From assembly GCA_964531735.1 (NCBI GenBank), contig CAZHGD010000234.1:1-8884 (forward strand): a stretch of 8,884 nucleotides of DNA, in the 5' to 3' direction. Source of the DNA: CAZHGD01 sp964531735 (GTDB taxonomy: Bacteria; Armatimonadota; UBA10988). Under the pieces are notes generated by a model. That model was given only the letters and a program-made list of their open reading frames with translations, was not told the DNA's origin and searched no databases. The position numbers and the translations under genes are program-made. Shown here in pieces: positions 1 to 6,021 of this stretch (position 1 is the first letter of the stretch; each line of letters opens with the position of its first letter).

Positions 1-971
1 TGCCGCCGCAGCCGCCAGAGCGCCCACAGCACCGCCACCCCGAACGCCATCATGCCCGCCGGATGCTCGATGTGGTAGGCGTCGGCGCCCTGGCCCTGGC
101 AGAGCGCCAGCAGCGCCAGCGGCACCACGATGCCACTCAACAGCGCCAGATTGTGCCGCGGCGACCAACCGCCGGCCACCCGCCGCGCGGTGCGACGGGC
201 GACATACCAGGTCAGCAGCGAGAGCCCGATGAACCAGCCCGGCACGGCGATCAGGTTGAACAGGTTGGGCGGACCCACCGGCACGATCAGCAGCACCAGC
301 GGCAAACCGATGGTAAGCAAGGCGGCCGCCAGGCCGATGCGCCAGGGCGGCACCGGTGGCAACGGGCGGGCCGGGCGCGGTGACCAGCGGCGCGCGCCCC
401 AGTAGACCCAGAGCGTCAGCGCGATGACCACCGCCAGCGCCCAGAACGGGGTGCTGCTCGGCGTCAGCGCGCCGAGCACAATGGTGGCGATGAACGCACG
501 GAGCAGCCACTTCAGCTTGCGCTCGCTCAGCCACGGCCGGTCGCGCAGGTCAGGCCGGCGCAGCTCCATCCACAACACCGGCACCATGACCGCCAGGACC
601 ACGTAGTGGACCACGGCCGCCAGCGTCCAGGTCAGGTTGAAGCCGAAGTAGTGCCCGTGCTGCGTGTCGGCCAGCGGTCCGAGCCGCGTCCAGTCGCCGC
701 TGGTGGCCAGCTTGAGCATGACCCCGTTGACCGCCAGCCCGAACGCTGCCGCCAAGCGCAGCATCCGCGGCCAGACCGGTTCGCCCTCGCGCCGCAGGCG
801 GTAGGCCAGCTCATGCGCCAGCAGCGCCCCGCAGCCGTAGCACCACAGGCCGGCGATGAAGACCGGTGGCTGGAGCCATTCGGCCGGCTGCTTGGCGCCG
901 ATCAGCACCTGCCCGAAGAGCGGCGCGAGGAGCACCAGCCGCATCGCCGGACCTCTGAGGCGGGCCTTCAT
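1..971 (-). CDS. Multi-pass integral membrane protein, unknown function (partial, C-terminus beyond window)
   Basis: I read an open frame of 323 codons from an ATG at 971 to the window edge with no stop, so the C-terminus is missing. The product is strongly hydrophobic, with about nine likely membrane segments near residues 10-26, 36-53, 70-88, 113-135, 156-170, 175-191, 211-232, 241-258 and 275-291, and a further one starting near 305. Basic or proline-rich loops separate them (for example residues 137-155 and 194-210). Conserved-looking polar spots are a QHGHYFGFN loop (about 104-112) and a DAYHIEHP loop (about 297-304). The start overlaps the stop of the upstream secreted-protein gene as ATGA, which implies translational coupling; no strong ribosome binding site is visible. 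A second ATG at codon 10 could also be used. I do not recognise the family. A role in the same envelope process as the upstream secreted protein is inference from gene order only. Confidence 0.8.
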   Translation of the reverse strand, partial: MKARLRGPAMRLVLLAPLFGQVLIGAKQPAEWLQPPVFIAGLWCYGCGALLAHELAYRLRREGEPVWPRMLRLAAAFGLAVNGVMLKLATSGDWTRLGPLADTQHGHYFGFNLTWTLAAVVHYVVLAVMVPVLWMELRRPDLRDRPWLSERKLKWLLRAFIATIVLGALTPSSTPFWALAVVIALTLWVYWGARRWSPRPARPLPPVPPWRIGLAAALLTIGLPLVLLIVPVGPPNLFNLIAVPGWFIGLSLLTWYVARRTARRVAGGWSPRHNLALLSGIVVPLALLALCQGQGADAYHIEHPAGMMAFGVAVLWALWRLRR

Positions 972-3739
972 GGCTGGTACATCTCACGGTGCAGCAGGCG
1001 CGCCAGCGTGCGCAGCAGGCGCAACGGGTCGAAGTTCGGGCGGGCGAGGCGGTTGTTGAAGTGCTCCAGGCGCTGCTTCTGCTGAACCGCCGGCAGCGCG
1101 GTGCGATCGGCGCTGCCGTTGCCGTAGACCGCCACGTAGGGGGTCACCAGCACGTTGTGGTCGGTCGACAGGCAGATCTGGCCACCCTCCAACGGCGCCG
1201 GATCGGTGTACTCCAGCAACGGGCGGCGCTGGCACCAGACGCGGACGGTCGGCCGCACCCACTCCACGCGCAGATCCATCCACGAGTTGTGGATCTCGCG
1301 CGGGTAGCTGAGGTGGCGCGTGGCTGTCGCCACCACGCGGTCTTTGCGGTAGAGCCGCGAGAAGCCGTCGGGCCCGCCGCCCAGATCGACCTGATAGCCG
1401 CTCCGCGGGTGGTGTCCATCGCCCGCGATGGTCAGCCGCAGACGCTCCAACGGCTCGCCTTCGCGCTCACCATAGACGCCCATCATCCGCACGCCGAGAT
1501 AGGCCTGCACCACCAGGGCCGTCTCGCGGCCGCGGTAGGCCTGCCGGCTCCACAACGCGGCCTTCGGTGTGCCCGCCCCGGTCAGCCACGACCATTGCGT
1601 CATGCACGGCCAGCGCGCGCCGACCGACCATTCGCCCTCAGTCTCCCAGGCCTCGTGGAGCGCATGGTCGAAGACCCACTCCTGCACCTCTTCGGCGCGC
1701 AGGTCGAGGTCGGCGGCGGCCAGCGTCAGCCCGTCGAAGGCCAGCTCCAAGCCCACCGAGGCGGCCGGCGCGGCGACCTCGGTCACTCGGCCGGCCAGCG
1801 ACCAGCGCGCCCGGCCGGGCGACCAGTCCACCCGCAGCTCCTGGCCGTCGACCAGGGCTTCGTTGTCCAGCTCGACCAGCGGCGACGCTGCGCCGTGCTC
1901 GGGCGTGGCCGTCACACGCAGGCCGGCCGCGCCGTCGCCGCGGCGAATGGGCAGCCGGAGACTGAACCCGCGGTTGAAGCGGCCGACGTGCTGGAACTCA
2001 CCACGACGGCGGCCGGGCAGCCAGGCGGCGGCCGGATGCGACCAGGTGTCGCGGTCGAGCAGACCGTCGGGGCCCTTGTCGTAGCGCGGCGGGTGCAGGC
2101 GCACCGACCGGTCGGCGTCGCGCGCGGCCACCTGCACGTCGTCGAACAGCGCGTCGCCTTTCTCGGCCACCAGCTCGATGCCACCGAGTTGGCCGGCCGC
2201 GCGCACCACCGACCAGCGCCGGCCGCCGATGGTGGCCACCGCGCCGGCCGTGCTGCCCGCGAGCGACACGCGGGTCCACTGTTGGATCGGCAGGCCAGGC
2301 AGGTCGCGGGCCAACTGCGTCACGCCGCGCGAGGTGACCTGGTTGATGTGGCCGCCGTCGTGCCCGACCGGCAGCACCAGCTCGAGGTAGTGCCCGCCGT
2401 CCCACCGCGCTGTGCGTAGCCGCACCTGCTTGGCCCCGCGCGGCCGGATGGTCACCGCGGCTTCGTAGTCGGACCAGAACCACTCGCCAACGCGCACCGC
2501 GCCGTCCCAGCCGCGCAACGCGAACCCGAATACACTGCTCTCGGGCCGGTTGGTGCCGCCGAGCAGCCAAGTGCCCCGGCCGATGGCCCAAGGCGGCTCG
2601 AGACCGCCCTGCCGCGTGAAGTCGTCGGCGAACCACAGCGGCTCGAGCGGCTGGAACAGCACCTGGTCGGCCGACCTGGCCGAACACGCGCCGGCCGGCA
2701 CCGCCGGCAGCTCGGCCGTGGCCAGCAGCTCACCGTCGTTGGCCACCACCACGCGCCGCGGCCCGCGGTAGAGCACCAACTGGCCGCTGGGCGGCAGCTT
2801 CGTGTCCAGCAGGGGTTCGCTGGTGGCGCCGGCCCGGGCCAGCACCAAGCGCCCGTTGGCCACCATCAGGCGCAACTCGCGCTGGCCTTGGCGCTCGAGG
2901 CTCAGCTCGGCCTGGTGCGGCAACTGGACTGCATAGCCATCGGCCGCGGCGTCGCCCAGCGCGGTGAAGCCCTCGGGCGGTTCACCCGACGCCTCGGCGC
3001 CAGCCAGCGGCGTGGCCGCTGGTGCGGCAGGCTCGGCCGCCCATTGCGCGCGGGCGCGGCCGTGGCTCAGCCGGTCGACGATGGCCAGCACCAGGTCATC
3101 GTAGAGCGGATCCCAGTTGCCCTGCATATAGCTGACGTTGGCCGCGAGCACGACCAGCTCACCGCGCCCATGGCGCCGGTGCAGCACCGCCGGCGAGCCC
3201 TTGGCCGGCCCAGCCACGAAGCGGGCCCAGGTGGCGGTGGCCCGATCCTGCGGGTCGACCTCCTGGATCTCGCCGTGGAACTCCCACTGCCGCTGCGCGG
3301 GCAGGAGCGTGAAGAACGGGTCATCGGGCGCCCGGTCCGGCGGCAGCAGCGCGAACTCGCGCCGGTCGGTCCGCGGTGGCCAGCGCGGACCGTGGTAGCG
3401 GATCCGCCAACCGGCCATGGCAGTCGGCAGCCGGTTGCCCGCCGCGGTCAGCAAGCGACCGCCCTGCCGGACGTACTGATCGAGCGCCGCCAGGGCGTCG
3501 AGCCGCCACGGCTCCCAGCGCTCGTTCAGGTCGGACATCAGCACGAGGTCGTAGCGACTGAGCACCGCCAGGTCGCACTGCTCGCGGTCGGCCAGGTAGT
3601 CGAACGGCAGCCCCGCCCGGAGCAGGATGCCACCGAAGCCGAGGCGCAAGCCGCCACCGATGGCGATGCGGGGGAGTTCGGCCGCCGGCGCGGCGGCCAG
3701 GCCGAGCACCAGCAGCAGCGCGCCGATTCCGGGCCTCAT
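968..3739 (-). CDS. Large secreted multidomain protein: amidotransferase-like Rossmann domain plus beta-sandwich (LamG/laminin-like) domains
   Basis: The product is 923 residues. Residues 1-20 form a signal peptide (basic start, LLLVLGLAAAPAA, likely cleavage near AA-ELP). Residues about 24-225 resemble the class I glutamine-amidotransferase-like or ThuA-like fold: a strand ending YDLVLMSD, a helix, then YVRQGGRLLTA, and later GRGELVVLAANVSY; no catalytic Cys-His-Glu triad is evident. After an Ala/Pro linker (about 228-255) come beta-rich stretches. Residues about 362-540 look like a concanavalin-type jelly roll (opening LWFADDFTR, closing LFDDVQVA). A related middle segment spans about 545-685. 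A second jelly roll spans about 687-876 (opening WVFDHALHEAW, closing TPYVAVYG). I chose the start at 3739 because AGGGAG lies 5 bases upstream, a signal peptide follows at once, and it overlaps the hepT stop as ATGA; the frame stays open to 3874 only as hepT shadow. Carbohydrate binding or modification is inferred; the exact function is unknown. Confidence 0.85.
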   Translation of the reverse strand: MRPGIGALLLVLGLAAAPAAELPRIAIGGGLRLGFGGILLRAGLPFDYLADREQCDLAVLSRYDLVLMSDLNERWEPWRLDALAALDQYVRQGGRLLTAAGNRLPTAMAGWRIRYHGPRWPPRTDRREFALLPPDRAPDDPFFTLLPAQRQWEFHGEIQEVDPQDRATATWARFVAGPAKGSPAVLHRRHGRGELVVLAANVSYMQGNWDPLYDDLVLAIVDRLSHGRARAQWAAEPAAPAATPLAGAEASGEPPEGFTALGDAAADGYAVQLPHQAELSLERQGQRELRLMVANGRLVLARAGATSEPLLDTKLPPSGQLVLYRGPRRVVVANDGELLATAELPAVPAGACSARSADQVLFQPLEPLWFADDFTRQGGLEPPWAIGRGTWLLGGTNRPESSVFGFALRGWDGAVRVGEWFWSDYEAAVTIRPRGAKQVRLRTARWDGGHYLELVLPVGHDGGHINQVTSRGVTQLARDLPGLPIQQWTRVSLAGSTAGAVATIGGRRWSVVRAAGQLGGIELVAEKGDALFDDVQVAARDADRSVRLHPPRYDKGPDGLLDRDTWSHPAAAWLPGRRRGEFQHVGRFNRGFSLRLPIRRGDGAAGLRVTATPEHGAASPLVELDNEALVDGQELRVDWSPGRARWSLAGRVTEVAAPAASVGLELAFDGLTLAAADLDLRAEEVQEWVFDHALHEAWETEGEWSVGARWPCMTQWSWLTGAGTPKAALWSRQAYRGRETALVVQAYLGVRMMGVYGEREGEPLERLRLTIAGDGHHPRSGYQVDLGGGPDGFSRLYRKDRVVATATRHLSYPREIHNSWMDLRVEWVRPTVRVWCQRRPLLEYTDPAPLEGGQICLSTDHNVLVTPYVAVYGNGSADRTALPAVQQKQRLEHFNNRLARPNFDPLRLLRTLARLLHREMYQP

Positions 3740-4068
3740 GGCTGCTCCCTGAGCGCCTCGACCGCGGCCCGCAGCGGCGCCAGATCGCGGGTCACGATGT
3801 CCCAGATGGTCGGCAGGTTCACCGCGAAGTAGGCATGCACCAGCAGGTTGCGTAGGGCGATGATCTGGCGCCAAGGCACCTCCGGGTGGCGGTCGGTCAT
3901 GCTCTCAGGCAGGTACCTGACGGCCTCACCAATGATCTCCAGTTGCTTGAGGAAATACGCTTGCAGCAACTCGTCCGTCAGCAAGGCGGCTTCGCCGCGC
4001 CCGACATGCCGCTCGAGACCATCGATCGCCGTCAGTATGTCTTCCAGGCGTTCGCCGGGATTTCTCAC
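3736..4068 (-). CDS. hepT: HEPN-domain toxin HepT (DUF86 family), MNT-HEPN toxin-antitoxin module
   Basis: The product is a 110-residue all-helical HEPN protein of the HepT/DUF86 family. The RX4HXY signature is intact in RNLLVHAY: Arg73, His78 and Tyr80. In characterised family members Arg and His belong to the RNase active site, and the Tyr is AMPylated by the partner nucleotidyltransferase to neutralise the toxin. Other family hallmarks are IIGEAVRYLP (about 45-54) and VPWRQIIALRN (about 64-74). Its length is typical. Translation starts at a GTG that overlaps the mntA stop as GTGA, with GGAGG at 4079-4083, ten bases upstream and embedded in mntA codons, so the two proteins should be made in a coupled way. 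The 3' end overlaps the next gene as ATGA. Because both key residues and the target Tyr are present, this looks like a functional toxin rather than a relic. Confidence 0.93.
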   Translation of the reverse strand: MRNPGERLEDILTAIDGLERHVGRGEAALLTDELLQAYFLKQLEIIGEAVRYLPESMTDRHPEVPWRQIIALRNLLVHAYFAVNLPTIWDIVTRDLAPLRAAVEALREQP

Positions 4069-4358
4069 AGCGTCACGGCCTCCAGTCGGACACGTTCCAT
4101 CATCCGGCTGGCCCAGGCCGGCACGGGTCCGTCGATGACCAGGTCCACCGGTCGCCCGACCAGAGCGGTCAGGTCCTCCTGCAAGGCGAACAGCCGCAGA
4201 CCCAGCCCCCGCTCGGCATCCACCAGCAGGTCCAGGTCACTGTCCGGCCGGGACTCACCACGGGCCACTGAGCCGAACACCCGTATGTTGCCGACCCCAT
4301 ACTGCCGCGCCAGCGCTTCGATGGCTGGCTTCTGAAGGCGGAGGTCACTCAGGTCCAT
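4065..4358 (-). CDS. mntA: Minimal nucleotidyltransferase antitoxin MntA, MNT-HEPN toxin-antitoxin module
   Basis: The product is 97 residues of the minimal nucleotidyltransferase fold. The GSX10DXD motif is complete: Gly29-Ser30, Asp41 and Asp43 in GSVARGESRPDSDLDLLV. A third likely metal-binding Asp is Asp72 in RPVDLVID. In studied systems this enzyme transfers AMP to the tyrosine of HepT and silences the toxin. Here it is the first gene of the pair and ends in a GTGA overlap with hepT. The start at 4358 is supported by a strong AAAGGAG ribosome binding site about 5 bases upstream. The frame stays open upstream to 4799, but that part lies in the intergenic inverted repeat and across the start of the divergent fucosidase gene, and it does not resemble the family. 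As the promoter-proximal gene, antitoxin dose should track toxin expression. Confidence 0.92.
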   Translation of the reverse strand: MDLSDLRLQKPAIEALARQYGVGNIRVFGSVARGESRPDSDLDLLVDAERGLGLRLFALQEDLTALVGRPVDLVIDGPVPAWASRMMERVRLEAVTL

Positions 4359-4430
4359 GGCGGCTCCTTTGCGATGGTGGCGAACACCGTTGTAACACGT
4401 CAGGGCCGCCACGGGAAGGCCCGCCGGGAG

Positions 4431-4628
4431 GCCCCTCAGGGCGGGGTCAAAGTCGTAGTCGCCGCGCCAAGTCATGCCCGGCCAGCCCTGAGGAGGGCGC
4501 GAAGCGCCCGTCTCGAGTGCGGCGAGGCACCGGTCCGGTTCGGCGCCGCCCTCGAGACGCTCGCTGCGCTCGCTCCTCAGGACTGGCGGGTAGGGGGTAG
4601 CGACTCTGACTCCGCCCTGTGAGGCCCC
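4431..4628. repeat. Long imperfect inverted repeat (nested-hairpin, possibly dispersed palindromic element)
   Basis: The left arm (about 4431-4517) and right arm (about 4551-4628) pair with each other over nearly their whole length with a few mismatches and gaps. The clearest matches are CCAGCCCTGAGGAG (4482-4495) against CTCCTCAGGACTGG (4573-4586), one mismatch. CGTCTCGAG (4509-4517) pairs exactly with CTCGAGACG (4551-4559). The outer GGGCGGGGTCAAAGTCG stretch matches the complement of CGACTCTGACTCCGCCC. The left arm carries its own hairpin, GGGCGC-gaa-GCGCCC (4495-4509). At the corresponding place the right arm has CGCTCGCTGCGCTCGCTCC. The 33-base centre contains ACCGG/CCGGT and GGCG/CGCC pairings. 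Such elements often recur between genes in GC-rich genomes; that this one recurs is inference. Confidence 0.8.
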
Positions 4629-4713
4629 TCGGCTCGCGGCCACGGGCCACGAAGGAATCCGCCGCTCCTGGCCGAAGCGCTTCAGTTGCGTCCCGTGCGC
4701 CACCACACTCGAC

Positions 4714-4718
4714 AGGAG
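4714..4718 (+). promoter_or_regulatory. Ribosome binding site of the GH29 gene
   Basis: AGGAG ends ten bases before the ATG at 4729 and supports that start. There is no other in-frame start close by with a better site. Confidence 0.65.
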
Positions 4719-4728
4719 AGTCGTAGCC

Positions 4729-6021
4729 ATGTCGCTGGAAACCATCCAGACCCCGGGTGACACCTCGTGGTTCGTCAAGGACCGCTTCGGGCTGTTCATC
4801 CACTGGGGCCTCTACGCGCTGCCCGCGCGGCACGAATGGGTCAAGCACGTCGAGCAGATCACCAACGAGGTGTATGACTCGAAGTACTTCACTCGCTTCG
4901 ACCCGGACCTCTACGACCCGCGTGAGTGGGCCGCGGCGGCCGCCGGCGCCGGCATGAAGTACTTTGTGATCACCACCAAGCACCACGAGGGCTTCTGCCT
5001 GTGGGACTCCGCGTTGACCGACTACAAGGCGACCAAAGCGCCGGCCGGCCGCGACCTCCTGCGGCCGATGGTCGAGGCCTTCCGCGAGCAGGATATGAAG
5101 GTCGGTTTCTACCACTCGCTGATCGACTGGCACCATGACCAGTACATCCTCGACCCGCACATCGGGCCGTACCGCGCGCACCCCGACCGCGTGAAGCTGA
5201 ACGAAGGTCGCGACCAGGCGAAGTACGCTGCGTACCTGCACGGTCAGGTGCGCGAGCTGCTGACGCAGTTCGGGCACGTCGACATCCTGTGGTTCGACTT
5301 CAGCTATCCGAAAGAGGACGGCAGCGGCAAGGGCAAGGACGACTGGCAGAGCGAGACGCTCTACCAGATGATCCGTGAGCTGCAGCCGCACGTGATTCTC
5401 GACGACCGGCTCGACCTGCCCGATGGCTGGGACATCAAGACGCCGGAGCAGGCGCAGCCGCGCGAGTGGGTCCAGGTGGACGGTAAGCCGGTGGTCTGGG
5501 AAGCCTGCCAGACGTTCAGCGGCTCGTGGGGCTACCACCGCGACGAGAGCAGTTGGCGCAGCACCGAGCAGCTCATCTACACGCTGATCGACTGCGTCAG
5601 CAAGGGCGGCAACCTGCTGCTGAACGTCGGCCCGACCGGCCGCGGCGAGTTCGACTACCGCGCACTCGACCGGTTGAAGGGCATCGGCGAATGGATGAAG
5701 CGCCACGGCCGCGCCATCTACGGCTGCACGCAGGCCCCGGCGGAGTTCACGGTGCCGCAGGACTGCCGCTTGACCTACAACCCGGACACCAAGCGCCTGT
5801 ACGTCCACATCCTGGCCTGGCCGTACAAGCACCTGCACCTCGACGGCTACGCCGGCAAGGTCGAGTACGCGCAGTTGCTCAACGACGCCAGCGAAGTCGG
5901 CATGGGCATCGACGCCTGGCACGGCGGCCAGCTCGGCTTGTCGCAGGACACGCTGACCCTGACGCTGCCGCAGACCAAGCCGAACGTGACCTACCCGGTG
6001 GTCGAGCTGTACCTGAAATGA
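4729..6021 (+). CDS. Alpha-L-fucosidase, glycoside hydrolase family 29, probably cytoplasmic
   Basis: The 430-residue product is a complete GH29 (beta/alpha)8 hydrolase followed by a short C-terminal beta domain. Visible family landmarks in order are GLFIHWGLYA (21-30), the substrate-pocket segment TTKHHEGFCLWDS (82-94), VGFYHSLIDWH (125-135), and VDILWFDFS (184-192), in which Asp190 is the expected catalytic nucleophile. TPEQ follows (238-241, Glu240 a plausible but unconfirmed acid/base). SWGYH (266-270) and SKGGNLLLNVGPTGRGEF (291-308) complete the set. The enzyme would release terminal alpha-L-fucose from plant, algal or host glycans with retention of configuration. No signal peptide is seen, so it should act on imported oligosaccharides unless exported another way. 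The stop overlaps the ATG of the PL10-like gene as ATGA, which suggests one transcription and translation unit. Linkage specificity cannot be read from the sequence. Confidence 0.95.
   Translation: MSLETIQTPGDTSWFVKDRFGLFIHWGLYALPARHEWVKHVEQITNEVYDSKYFTRFDPDLYDPREWAAAAAGAGMKYFVITTKHHEGFCLWDSALTDYKATKAPAGRDLLRPMVEAFREQDMKVGFYHSLIDWHHDQYILDPHIGPYRAHPDRVKLNEGRDQAKYAAYLHGQVRELLTQFGHVDILWFDFSYPKEDGSGKGKDDWQSETLYQMIRELQPHVILDDRLDLPDGWDIKTPEQAQPREWVQVDGKPVVWEACQTFSGSWGYHRDESSWRSTEQLIYTLIDCVSKGGNLLLNVGPTGRGEFDYRALDRLKGIGEWMKRHGRAIYGCTQAPAEFTVPQDCRLTYNPDTKRLYVHILAWPYKHLHLDGYAGKVEYAQLLNDASEVGMGIDAWHGGQLGLSQDTLTLTLPQTKPNVTYPVVELYLK

Larger units (their letters stand above)
4359..4728. other. Divergent intergenic region between mntA and the GH29 gene
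   Basis: These 370 bases separate the minus-strand mntA operon from the plus-strand fucosidase gene. Most of it (about 4431-4628) is a long imperfect inverted repeat, listed separately. The flanks must hold both promoters: 4359-4430 for mntA and 4629-4713 for the fucosidase gene. I see no convincing consensus -35/-10 pair in either flank. Weak possibilities are TTCCCG-17-TACAAC reading left towards mntA and TTGCGT-17-TCGACA reading right towards the fucosidase gene. No protein-coding signal is credible here, although minus-strand frames are open through it. Confidence 0.7.

Noticed and set aside
989..2419. 476-codon open frame on the plus strand opposite the large secreted-protein gene
   Set aside because: It is antisense to a gene with a signal peptide and overlapping operon neighbours; the translation is rich in His, Arg and Gln without domains, typical of a GC-rich shadow frame.
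2888..3832. 314-codon plus-strand open frame
   Set aside because: It lies opposite the same secreted-protein gene and the hepT end, and its product shows no recognisable motif.
3740..3874. N-terminal extension of the large secreted protein
   Set aside because: It lies wholly within hepT, and the start at 3739 has a ribosome binding site followed at once by a signal peptide.
4359..4799. N-terminal extension of MntA to an upstream start at 4799
   Set aside because: The extension reads through the inverted repeat and overlaps the fucosidase start; the ATG at 4358 has a strong AAAGGAG site and gives the normal family length.
5526..6017. Upstream extension of the PL10-like gene into the fucosidase gene
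   Set aside because: The open frame there is a shadow of GH29 codons; the ATGA overlap at 6018 is the natural start.
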